From Actinoplanes subtropicus (GTDB lineage Bacteria; Actinomycetota; Actinomycetes; Mycobacteriales; Micromonosporaceae): a DNA stretch of 64,000 bases. Every line of letters starts with the position of its first letter. The first letter of the stretch is position 1. Where the stretch lies: contig NZ_JOJL01000023.1 of the NCBI RefSeq assembly GCF_000721705.1, positions 62,001 to 126,000 on the forward strand. The letters are read 5' to 3'. Both the position numbers and the translations under genes were made by a program. The notes beneath the pieces were generated by a model. That model was given only the letters and a program-made list of their open reading frames with translations, did no database searches and was not told the DNA's origin. Positions 54,118 through 63,017 of this stretch are shown one piece after another.

Positions 54118-57100
54118 TACGGCCTCCTCGGACTGACAGCCAGGTTGGGCAGCGGCACCGGCAGGCCGGGCCGCTCGTCCGCGCCGAGCTCCCACGGCGT
54201 GGTGAACCGGAACGAACTGAGGTTGGGCTGGGGCAGGTCGTCGATGTCGAGGGTGGGAGCCGCCACCGCGACGGCCCCGCAGGGCATCAGGTTGGCCGGT
54301 ACCGGGGTGTTCGAGCAGCGCACGCCGCGGTCCACCACGGCCGAGCCGGCCGCGAGGTGGTAGTCGCCGGTGAGCCCGACCGGCGGGTCCTGCCCGGTGA
54401 TGGTGACCGCCGCGGTCTGCGGGTCGAGCCGGGAGCCGGAGACGGTCAGCTCGTCCACGAACGGCGCCACGAAGCCCGGGTTGGCGCCGATCAGGTTGCC
54501 CTGGCCGCCGGGCACCGCCCGCAGCACGCCGTCCGGCCCGAGGTTCTGCCCGTTGGTCAGGTCGGAGTACCGCGGGGTGAAGGTGTCGGCGTTGCGCAGC
54601 GTCCCGTGCACCTCGAAGTCGATGAACCCGCGGTCGACCAGGGTCGCGCCCGGGCCGGTCGAGCTCAGCGTGAACGCGTCGTTGTTCCAGAAGATGTTGT
54701 TGAACAGCGCCGCCGGCCGGGAGAAGTCCGGCGCGCCGGCCGGCAGCGTGGCCTGGAACAGCGGGTCGTTGGCCTCGGAGACAAGCCCGGCGGAGTGCGG
54801 CTTGCCGTCCGAGTCCTCGGACGACCCGGTCGACACGTTGTTGGCCACCGTGTTGTTGACCAGGCGCACGTTGGAGGCGTCGTCGAGGGCGACCGCGCCG
54901 CCGAGGTCCGCCGCGCCGTTGTTGTCGATCAGGTTGCTCCGTACGTTGATCGCGGCGGTGAGCGCGTCCAGCACGAAGATGCCGCCGCCGTCGTCGCCCG
55001 AGTAGTTGCTCTGGATCAGGTTGCGGTCCACGTCGACCGGGCCGGTGCCGGCGCCGAGCGACCCGCCGCCGACCGGCAGCTCGCTCTCGATGGCCAGGCC
55101 GGCGCCCGAGTCGACCGAGTCGTTGTAGTAGATCTGGTTGTCGTGGATCCGGCCGCCGGGGCTGAGCCCGATGTGCGAGACGCCGGCGCCGTAGTTGACG
55201 CTGAAGTTCGAGCAGACGATGCTGCCGGCCACCTCGTACGCGTTGGCGCCGTTGAAGATCCCGACGCCGCCGGCCTGGGTGAGGCCGCCGTTGCCGATCA
55301 GCCGGTCGTTCGCGATCCGCACGTTGTAGTTGTGGTTGACCCCGTCGTCGTACGGCTGGCCGACCCCGATGCCGCCGGCGACCACGCCGCCGTTGTTCTC
55401 CAGCACGTTGTTGGTCAGCTGGATGTTGTTGATCGACGCCTGGAGCTGGATGCCGCCGGCGCCCTCGCCCTGCCCGGTGGTCAGGCCGACGCCGTCGATC
55501 CGGGCCTGGTTGAAGGAGGCGTTCGCGCCGCCGCCGAGGTCGTACGCCGTGGTGGTCTTGGCCAGCACGGTGATGTCGGCGCCGCGCAGCACCGGATGGG
55601 CGGTGCTCACCCCTGCGTACGGGGCGTGCGCGGCGACCGAGGCGTCGTAGGCGTCGGCGTTCTGCAGGAAGTACCGGCCGTCGATGACCGTGCCGGGGAT
55701 GTTGAACCGCGGGTCCTCCGGGTCGCGCGACTGCAGCTCGTGCGAGGCGACGATCCCGCCCGGGCCGCGGCCCTGCAGCTTGAGCGGCTTCCAGAGCAGC
55801 AGGTTCTCGTTGTAGACGCCGGGCGAGAGCACCAGCAGGCTGCCGGCCGCCGCCGCGTCGATCGCGTTCTGCAGGGCGTGCGCGTTGGTCGCCGGCGCCG
55901 GGACGTTCACCACCGGCGGGTTGTAGGCGACCGTGCCGTTGGTGCCCAGTACGTGCAGGGTGAGGCCGTTGACGCTGGACACCCCGCCGCTGGCGTTGGC
56001 CGTGGTGATGGTCAGCTGCTTCGGCCCAGGCCGGAAGGTGGCGCTGAGCGCCGGGACGTTGAGCACGATGGTGTCCGGGGTGGCGCCGCTGCCCGGCGTC
56101 CAGCTCACGATGCCGCCGTTGGCCGGGGTGAGGGTCTGCACCTGCCCGGCGCGGTCGTCGGTCAGGGTCGCGCGTACGCCGGCGCCGGCCGCCCCGATGA
56201 AGTCCGCCTGCACGGTGATCCGCCGGCTGCCGGTCGCGGGCACCACCGGGCTGGAGACCTGCAGCAGCTCGGGCCGGGCCGGCACGGCCGGGTCCTCGCA
56301 GGCGGTCCCGGAGATCGGGTCGAGCGGCAGGTCGAGCTGGGTGGTCAGGCCCGGCCACGCCTCGGCCGGCGTGGTGGCGGTCAGCAGGTTCGGGTTGTAC
56401 TTCGCGTTCGGGTGCGCCTTGCTGCCCGGGTCGTCCACCTTCACCAGGTACATGCCGGGGCACGGCCCTTGCGGGATCGGGCAGTTGAACGTCTCGGTGG
56501 ACGGCAGCAGCGCCTCGAACGACCCGTCCGGGCTGGTCGTCACGGTGGTGAGCAGCCGCCAGTTGTTCTCGTCGTTGTCCACCCGGGCGTAGATGCCGAC
56601 CGGGATGCCGGCGATCGGGCGCGGCTCGCCGTACCACGGCGATTTCGGGTTGCGCTCGAAGTAGATGTCGTCGAAGACCTGCCCGACGAAGCGACCGGGC
56701 ACCGCCACGTCCCCGACCCGGTGGTCGGCGGGGTCGGCGCCGTTGGGGTCGGTCCGGTAGTTGGTCATCAGGTGGAAGTCGGCGTTGGCGTTCTGTCCGT
56801 TGGTGAGCACCACCAGGCGCTTGTCGCACAGCGGCGCGTGCGCGCCGGCCACGCCGTAGTAGATGCTGCGCGGGGTCAGGGTCGACTGGTCGATGACGTG
56901 GTCGTCGCCGGCGCACGGCGGCGGCGGGATCGCGGGGGTGAAGCTGTTGCCGAGGTCGACGTTGACGTCCTCCTCGCGGACCGGCCGGTAGAGGCAGCCG
57001 GCGCCGCCGCCGGGGATGCTGCCCTTGGCCGAGCTGACCGCCGTACCGCAGGCGCGATTGTCGGTTCCGTCGGTGGGCATCACGGCATGGGTCAGGTACG

Positions 57101-59189
57101 TGCCGGCCACCAGCGGCTGCGGGTCCCCGCCGCCGACGCAGGTACCGTTGTCGGCGGCCAGGTCGTAGCCGCCCGGGCAGTAGTCGCTGAACGCGTACCC
57201 GCCGTCGAAGGCGCCGTCCTTGGTGGGCTGGCCGGCCAGCGGCACCTCGAGGCAGTTCGGCCCGATCCGCGCGTTGAACTGGCCGGTGATGTCGGCGCCG
57301 GAGAAGTCCCGGATCGGGTTGCAGTTCTGGGTGAACGTGTTGCCGGCCGGCTGCTGCGGGTCCTGGCTCGCGTCCGGCTGCTGCCACTTGTCGGTCACGT
57401 ACTTGTTGAGCACCACGTCGTCGGCGGTGTTCGGCACGCCGTCCGGGCCGGGCCCCTCCAGGTAGACCGTGACGCCGGGGATGGCCGGCTCGTAGTCCTC
57501 GTGGTTCTGGAAGCGGGCGTCGAACTCGTTGCGGGTGGTGGCGAAGTAGGTGATGCCGACGATCTGGCCGGGCGTGCCGGCCGGATAGTCCCGCTTGCCC
57601 CAGTCGACCGTGGCCCGGTGGCCCTCCAGCAGCTTCTGGTTGGTGAGCAGGCCGCCGCCCTGGTCGGTGGGGATGCACGGGTTCGCGGGCGGGGTGGCCG
57701 AGCAGGACGGCGTCACCGCGCCGGTGTGCTCGTCGTGCACCGACGGCCCCGGGTACGCGGAGAACCGCGCGAACCCCTGCTCGTTGATGAACCACCGGCC
57801 GAGCGGCCCGCCCTCGGCGGTCGGGTACTGGTAATACCCGTGTGCGTCGGTGAAGGTGGCCTCCTTGATCGAGCCGTCCCGCCAGCGCTGGTCCATGTCC
57901 GTGTTGGCGATCAGCGGCTCGCCGGGGTCCAGCTTGCCGTTGCCGTTGGTGTCCTTGTAGACGTGCCCGTCCAGCCAGCCGAACCAGCGGGACACCCCGA
58001 TCCCGGTCTGCCCGTCGTCGCCGGTGTCGTTCACGTCGACGGTCTGCCCGGCGGCCACGGTCACCGGTTTGAACCGCATGATGTAGCTCAGCTGCTCGTC
58101 CCAGATGGCCAGGTTGTAGGTGCCGGCCGGGACGTTCTGGATGTCGAAGTTGCCCGCGCCGTCGCCCTGGCCGACGTAGACGGTCCGGTCGGTGGTCGAG
58201 TCGGAGAGCGCCACGAACGGGTTCTCCACCGGGTCGTTGTAGGTGCCGGTGGTGTAGGGCGCCCACTCCACCCAGTTCCGGGCCTGCCCGGTGATCTCGC
58301 CGGTCCCGCTCCCCGCGAACGGCTGCGGCGAACAGGCAAATCCAAACCAATATGCCGTACGTACGTTGGGCGGCTCCCACAGCTGCTCGCCGGGCGCGCC
58401 GGTGCCGTCGCTGCCCTCCTCGACCGGCGCCAGCAGTTGCAGGCCGCCGTCGATGGTGGTGGTCTGATGCCAGCGGCTGTCCGGGTCGGCGTTGCACGGC
58501 TTGTCCGGCGGGTGCACCTCGATGTAGTACGTGGCTGGGCCGAGGTCGTTGATCTGCGCGAACCCGTCGCCGTCGGTGCTGCAGTGCCCGCCGCACAACG
58601 GCTTGTTGTGGTAGTCCACCGTGACGTCGCTCTGGGTCTGCTCCTTGAGGTCCACGGTGAAGCCGTCGATGCCGGCCTCCTCGGTGTCCGGCGCCCCGTT
58701 GGTCCACGCGTTGTCGTCGAAGACGAAGACCCGGATCTTGCCGAGCGGCAGCGGGTGCTCGTCGCTGGCCACGGTGAGGTCGATGCGCGCGGTGGCCGAG
58801 CCGTCGGCGGTGGCCGGGTTCGGCAGCGTCAGGTAGGCGCCCCACATCTTGTGGTCCAGCGCCCGCGCCGAGATCAGGTAGCGGCCGGCCGGCAGGTGCA
58901 CCGTGGTGCGGTCCTGGTTGCCCTCGGCCACGACCGGACTGTTGCTCTCGGTGCTGAGCGCGAGCGGATCACCGGGCAGCCTGGTGTTGTCCACGTTGAT
59001 CAGGTAGTTGAAGTTGTCCAGCGGCTGGGCGGTCGGATAGTCCCGCACGTCGACCGTGACGGCGCAGCCGCCGGCGGGGCAGGCGGTCGCGGCCGCCGCG
59101 GGCCGGGCGAGCGCCACCGGAGGCAGCAGGGCGACGACGACCGCAATGACCGACATCCCGGCGATCCCGCGCCACCGTCGATCCCGCAT
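54117..59189 (-). CDS. giant secreted protein, Cna-B/SdrD-like modules plus right-handed beta-helix
   Basis: A 1690-residue exported protein (signal peptide cleaved near AAA at 34). Residues about 40-380 are beta-rich modules (VRDYPTAQPLDNFNYL, LPAGRYLISARAL, NVPAGTYNLAIWDEQL). A Cna-B/SdrD-like module follows near 403 (GWLDGHVYKDTNGNGKLDPGEP), another near 538 (GQIVGITYFATTRNEFDARF) and another near 831 (GRFVGQVFDDIYFERN); these typically form stalks and often carry calcium or isopeptide bonds. After Ig-like sequence, residues about 1088-1530 form a right-handed parallel beta-helix of Asn/Gly-rich coils (VRLVNNTVANNV). There is no LPXTG box or transmembrane anchor. It is coupled to the Tat oxidase downstream and preceded by the two-component genes. 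Confidence 0.85.
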   Translation of the reverse strand: MRDRRWRGIAGMSVIAVVVALLPPVALARPAAAATACPAGGCAVTVDVRDYPTAQPLDNFNYLINVDNTRLPGDPLALSTESNSPVVAEGNQDRTTVHLPAGRYLISARALDHKMWGAYLTLPNPATADGSATARIDLTVASDEHPLPLGKIRVFVFDDNAWTNGAPDTEEAGIDGFTVDLKEQTQSDVTVDYHNKPLCGGHCSTDGDGFAQINDLGPATYYIEVHPPDKPCNADPDSRWHQTTTIDGGLQLLAPVEEGSDGTGAPGEQLWEPPNVRTAYWFGFACSPQPFAGSGTGEITGQARNWVEWAPYTTGTYNDPVENPFVALSDSTTDRTVYVGQGDGAGNFDIQNVPAGTYNLAIWDEQLSYIMRFKPVTVAAGQTVDVNDTGDDGQTGIGVSRWFGWLDGHVYKDTNGNGKLDPGEPLIANTDMDQRWRDGSIKEATFTDAHGYYQYPTAEGGPLGRWFINEQGFARFSAYPGPSVHDEHTGAVTPSCSATPPANPCIPTDQGGGLLTNQKLLEGHRATVDWGKRDYPAGTPGQIVGITYFATTRNEFDARFQNHEDYEPAIPGVTVYLEGPGPDGVPNTADDVVLNKYVTDKWQQPDASQDPQQPAGNTFTQNCNPIRDFSGADITGQFNARIGPNCLEVPLAGQPTKDGAFDGGYAFSDYCPGGYDLAADNGTCVGGGDPQPLVAGTYLTHAVMPTDGTDNRACGTAVSSAKGSIPGGGAGCLYRPVREEDVNVDLGNSFTPAIPPPPCAGDDHVIDQSTLTPRSIYYGVAGAHAPLCDKRLVVLTNGQNANADFHLMTNYRTDPNGADPADHRVGDVAVPGRFVGQVFDDIYFERNPKSPWYGEPRPIAGIPVGIYARVDNDENNWRLLTTVTTSPDGSFEALLPSTETFNCPIPQGPCPGMYLVKVDDPGSKAHPNAKYNPNLLTATTPAEAWPGLTTQLDLPLDPISGTACEDPAVPARPELLQVSSPVVPATGSRRITVQADFIGAAGAGVRATLTDDRAGQVQTLTPANGGIVSWTPGSGATPDTIVLNVPALSATFRPGPKQLTITTANASGGVSSVNGLTLHVLGTNGTVAYNPPVVNVPAPATNAHALQNAIDAAAAGSLLVLSPGVYNENLLLWKPLKLQGRGPGGIVASHELQSRDPEDPRFNIPGTVIDGRYFLQNADAYDASVAAHAPYAGVSTAHPVLRGADITVLAKTTTAYDLGGGANASFNQARIDGVGLTTGQGEGAGGIQLQASINNIQLTNNVLENNGGVVAGGIGVGQPYDDGVNHNYNVRIANDRLIGNGGLTQAGGVGIFNGANAYEVAGSIVCSNFSVNYGAGVSHIGLSPGGRIHDNQIYYNDSVDSGAGLAIESELPVGGGSLGAGTGPVDVDRNLIQSNYSGDDGGGIFVLDALTAAINVRSNLIDNNGAADLGGAVALDDASNVRLVNNTVANNVSTGSSEDSDGKPHSAGLVSEANDPLFQATLPAGAPDFSRPAALFNNIFWNNDAFTLSSTGPGATLVDRGFIDFEVHGTLRNADTFTPRYSDLTNGQNLGPDGVLRAVPGGQGNLIGANPGFVAPFVDELTVSGSRLDPQTAAVTITGQDPPVGLTGDYHLAAGSAVVDRGVRCSNTPVPANLMPCGAVAVAAPTLDIDDLPQPNLSSFRFTTPWELGADERPGLPVPLPNLAVSPRRP

Positions 59190-59275
59190 CGGACCCCACC
59201 TCCCACGCGTGAAGCGCCGGCGGGACCGCCGGGCATCAGGCCGATGATGGGTCCGTCGATACGTTGCGTGACGCG

Positions 59276-59306
59276 GTCATGACAGGACTGTCATGTGACC
59301 GTCATG
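59276..59306 (-). promoter_or_regulatory. candidate OmpR-type operator, CATGAC direct repeats
   Basis: On the plus strand GTCATG occurs at 59276, 59290 and 59301; read on the minus strand these are CATGAC repeats with 11- and 14-bp spacing, the first two exactly 11 bp apart as in OmpR/PhoB-family binding sites. An 8-bp inverted repeat, CATGACAG-GA-CTGTCATG (59278-59295), overlaps them. The site lies 87-117 bp upstream of the giant gene start, inside the 3' end of the kinase gene. Confidence 0.5.
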
Positions 59307-60335
59307 GATGTCCGCCTGCCGCGGGAACTCCATCCGGACCACCGTGCCGCCGGCGGGTGGCACGGTGATGTCCAGCCGGCCGTTCCACGAGCGGACCACG
59401 GCGCTGACCGTGGCCAGGCCCAGGCCGGTGCCCGAGGCGGTGACGCCCAGGCTGGCGGCGCCCAGCGCGGCGATCCGGGTGAGGCTGTCCGGCGAGATGC
59501 CCGGCCCCGAATCGGCGACGGTGATCGTCCAGGTGTCCGGCGTGCCGGTGCCCTCCACCGAGATCTCGTCGCCGAGGTCGGTGAACTTGATCGCGTTGTC
59601 CACCAGGCTGTCGACCGCGGCCTTGAGCCGCTCGGGGTTGAACGAGGCCCGGCCGATCGACGAGGACACCCGCCACTTCCGGTCGGCGGCCGGTTTCCAG
59701 CGCTCGACGATGGCGACCAGCGCGGCGTCGACGTCGTCGACCTGCCGTACGTCGGCACCCTCCAGCTGGACCAGCGTCACCAGCCGGTGGGTGATGCCGG
59801 CCAGCCGGTCGAGCTCCTCCAGCACGATCGAGCTGTCGGCGATCACCGTGGGGTCCACCGCGACCGAGCGCAGCAGCTCGGCGTAGCCGCGGGCGACCGT
59901 GATCGGGGTGCGCAGCTCGTGCGAGGCGAGCCGGACGAAATGGTCCCGCGCCTCCGCGCGCCGGCGCTCGGCCTCGGCCAGCCGGGCCATCTCCGCGGTC
60001 ATCTGCTGACGGCGGCGGACGTGCCAGACCATGACCACGAACACCGCGGTCATCAGCGGGACCTCGGTGGTCTCCTCCCAGCCGATCGCCCCCGTCTCGG
60101 CGTGGTGGACCAGCACGAACCCGGTGGTCACCGCGACCAGCCCGAGCACCGCGAGCATCGGCCGCAGCGGCCAGGTGACCAGGCCGTACGCCACCGAGAG
60201 CCCGATCCAGACCAGGTGGAACGGGATGGTCTCGGCGCCCGGCAGCAGGTACATCAGCACCAGGTTGAGCAGCCCGGCGAGCACCAGGAGGGGGATCAGC
60301 AGCGGGTTAACTCGGGACGAAGCGGTAGCCGACAT
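59277..60335 (-). CDS. sensor histidine kinase
   Basis: A 352-residue membrane kinase. Four closely spaced hydrophobic helices (about residues 11-31, 38-57, 59-77 and 91-105) with almost no extracellular loop suggest an intramembrane-sensing type. The HisKA H-box is LASHELRTPITVARGY (H139). The HATPase domain has the N-box VDNAIKF, G1 DSGPGISPDS and G2 GTGLGLATVSAVV. It would phosphorylate the regulator whose gene overlaps its start by 29 bp. Cotranscription order (regulator, kinase, then the giant protein and oxidases) makes it the probable sensor of the cluster. The signal is unknown; copper or envelope stress is a guess. Confidence 0.92.
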   Translation of the reverse strand: MSATASSRVNPLLIPLLVLAGLLNLVLMYLLPGAETIPFHLVWIGLSVAYGLVTWPLRPMLAVLGLVAVTTGFVLVHHAETGAIGWEETTEVPLMTAVFVVMVWHVRRRQQMTAEMARLAEAERRRAEARDHFVRLASHELRTPITVARGYAELLRSVAVDPTVIADSSIVLEELDRLAGITHRLVTLVQLEGADVRQVDDVDAALVAIVERWKPAADRKWRVSSSIGRASFNPERLKAAVDSLVDNAIKFTDLGDEISVEGTGTPDTWTITVADSGPGISPDSLTRIAALGAASLGVTASGTGLGLATVSAVVRSWNGRLDITVPPAGGTVVRMEFPRQADIHDGHMTVLS

Positions 60336-60975
60336 TGCGCACCGTCTCCACGCGATCGGGGTCGTCGAGCTTGCTGCGCAGCCGGCGCACGTAGACGTCG
60401 ACGACGTTGCTGCCCGGGTCGAACATCATGCCCCACACGTCGGCCAGCAGCTCGGACCGCGTGCACGCCTGGCCGACCCGCTCCATCAGGTGCCGCAGCA
60501 GCAGGTACTCGCGCTGGGACAGGTCGATCTCGCGGCCGCCGACCAGCACCCGGTGCAGCCGCAGATCCAGCCGGACCAGGCCGATCGCCAGCCAGCGCCG
60601 ATGCGCGCCGGGGGCGGGCGCCCGCATCCGGGTGCGCACCCGGGCCACCAGCTCGGCGACGGCGAACGGCTTGCCGAGGAAATCCGTTGCGCCGGCCTCC
60701 AGGCAGGCCACCCGGGCGCCGATCTCGGGCACCGCGGACAGGACGAACACCCGCTGCTCGGGCCGGGCGCGGACGACCTCGTCCAGGACCGCCGTGCCGT
60801 CGACGTCGGGCAGCATGAGATCCAGCAAGATCAGGTCGAAGTCGGTCGCGAGGGCCGCCTCGAGCGCGTCGCCGCCGGTCGCGGCCCGGTCGACGGCGTG
60901 CCCCTCGGCCCGCAGCGCCCGCGTCACCAGCCCGGCGATCCGGTCATCGTCTTCCACCACGAGCACCCGCCCCAC
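60307..60975 (-). CDS. OmpR-family response regulator
   Basis: A 222-residue two-domain regulator. The receiver domain has the acidic pair VVEDDD, the phospho-acceptor Asp52 in LILLDLMLPDVDG, the Ser/Thr switch in VFVLSAV and Lys in FLGKPFAVAELV. The C-terminal winged helix has LSQREYLLLRHLMERVGQ and SNVVDVYVRRLRSKLDDP with the terminal VRNVGYRF. ATG 60975 lies close after GGAGG. It is first in a same-strand run that continues with the kinase and, 87 bp after that, the giant protein gene, so autoregulation together with control of the oxidase cluster is the natural model. Confidence 0.93.
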   Translation of the reverse strand: MGRVLVVEDDDRIAGLVTRALRAEGHAVDRAATGGDALEAALATDFDLILLDLMLPDVDGTAVLDEVVRARPEQRVFVLSAVPEIGARVACLEAGATDFLGKPFAVAELVARVRTRMRAPAPGAHRRWLAIGLVRLDLRLHRVLVGGREIDLSQREYLLLRHLMERVGQACTRSELLADVWGMMFDPGSNVVDVYVRRLRSKLDDPDRVETVRNVGYRFVPS

Positions 60976-61035
60976 GGGCCACCTCCGTTGGTGATAACGA
61001 TGAAAATAGAGGGCCCATCGACACGAATGATTCGA

Positions 61036-61064
61036 CCGTTCGGCCGCACCGGGCGGCCGAACGG
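61036..61064. terminator. 11-bp stem hairpin next to MITE-like element
   Basis: CCGTTCGGCCG (61036-61046) is the exact reverse complement of 61054-61064 around a 7-base loop. It immediately abuts the left end of the inverted-repeat element and lies between the ABC permease stop and the response regulator start. No T-tract follows on the minus strand, so it is only a possible terminator or regulatory stem. Confidence 0.45.
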
Positions 61065-61163
61065 CCTAGGGTCTGTGTCGAAGTGGGGGCCGGAGCGAGG
61101 CGAGGTCCAGGTGTCGTCTGGGCCACGCCGCAGCCCGTCTCCCACTTCGACACAGACCCTAGG
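61065..61163. mobile_element. MITE-like element with 23-bp perfect terminal inverted repeats
   Basis: A 99-bp non-coding element. Arms at 61065-61087 and 61141-61163 are perfect reverse complements (23 bp), beginning CCTAGGGTCTGTGTCGAAGT. The central CTAG of each end could be a target duplication of the kind made by some IS5-family elements. The right end is 2 bp from the ABC permease stop codon, so the element may also serve as its terminator. A longer copy with one end missing lies at 34100-34243. Confidence 0.88.
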
Positions 61164-61165
61164 AG

Positions 61166-62336
61166 TCACGCCGCGGCCAACGCTTCGGTGGGAGCCAGCC
61201 GGGCCGCCCGGATGGCCGGGTAAAGGCCGGCCACCGCTCCAATCACGACGGTCGCCCCGACGCCGCCGGCCAGCGCCCACAGCGGCACGACCGTGGGCCA
61301 GCCCTGCGTGGTCGAATAGGCACCGGTCACCAGATAGCCGAGCAGGACGCCGCCGGCACCGCCCAGCAGCGACAACAGCAGCGCCTCGGTGAGGAACTGC
61401 ACCCGGATCTGTCCCTTCGTGGCCCCCAGCGAGCGCCGCAGGCCGATCTCGCCGCGCCGCTCGAGCACCGAGATGACCATCGTGTTGGCCACCCCGATGC
61501 CGCCGACCAGCAGCGCCACCGCGCCCAGCCCCAGCAGCAGGGCGGTGAAGGTCGCGTTGGTGGTCCGCTTCGCGGCCAGCGCGTCGGACGGCTTGGACAC
61601 CTTGACCTCGTTCGGATTCTCCGGATTCGCGGTGGCGGCCAGCACGGCCCGGACCGCCTCTACCTGGGACTCGACCGACCGGGTGTAGAGCGTGGTCGGA
61701 TGACCGTCGAACCCCAGGTAGGTGCCCGCGGCCGACCAGCCCACCAGAACGGCCGAGTCCAGTTCGGGCGCGAGCGGCACTTTGTTCAACACGCCGATCA
61801 CCGTCCACCAGCGGCCCGCCAGCCAGACCGCCGGCACGTTCCCGAGCCGCCGCGCGGTGTCATAGCCGAGCACCACGGCGGGGTAGCGGGCGGTCGCCGC
61901 GTTCAGCCAGGTCCCGCTGCTCAGCTTCGCACCGACCGTCTTGAGCAGGTCGAGCTGCGCGGCCAGGACGCCGATCCCGCCGGTCTGCCCGGACGGGATC
62001 TTGTCGGTGCGGTACACGTGCACCCGGTCGAGCGAACCGGTCGCCGTGGCGGACAGCACCGGCCCGATCCGCCGGACCATCGCGACCGAGTCGTCCGGCA
62101 GCGTCGCGGTCTTGCCGAACATGGTCTGCCCCGGCGAGGCGGTCAGCATGTTGGTGCCGAGCGCGGCCAGCGCGCGATCCAGGTCGGCCTGGCTGGACGC
62201 GGAAATGCCGACCACCGCGGTCATCGCCGCGATCCCGATCGCGATGCCCAGGGCGGAGAGCACCGCGCGCAGCGGTCTCGCGCGCAGCCCTGTGCCGCCG
62301 AGCCGCAGCAGGTCCGGCCCGCGGAGTCGTGCCGAT

Positions 62337-62356
<20 letters not shown>
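61166..62356 (-). CDS. ABC transporter permease, MacB/FtsX type
   Basis: A 396-residue permease of the MacB family: one N-terminal helix (PLRAVLSALGIAIGIAAMTAVVGI), a periplasmic MacB_PCD domain of about 200 residues, then three C-terminal helices of the FtsX domain (LLGLGAVALLVGGIGVANTMVISVLERRGEIGLRRSLGA, a hallmark stretch). It would couple ATP hydrolysis by the neighbour to mechanotransmission on the adaptor protein, expelling or extracting an unknown substrate. ATG 62356 (GGGAGG 10 bases upstream) overlaps the ATPase gene by 20 bp; ATG 62347 is less likely. Last gene of the adaptor-ATPase-permease operon. Confidence 0.92.

Positions 62357-63013
<657 letters not shown>

Positions 63014-63017
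<4 letters not shown>

Noticed and set aside
52876..58845. A 1989-codon minus-strand frame reaching from within the giant gene into the Tat oxidase
   Set aside because: Only its last part (from 54117) is real coding sequence; upstream it is an out-of-frame reading of the giant gene.
54357..59282. A 1641-codon plus-strand open frame opposite the giant gene
   Set aside because: It is the antisense shadow expected in GC-rich DNA; its translation is Arg/Val/Asp-rich low complexity, while the minus-strand frame has a signal peptide and recognisable domains.
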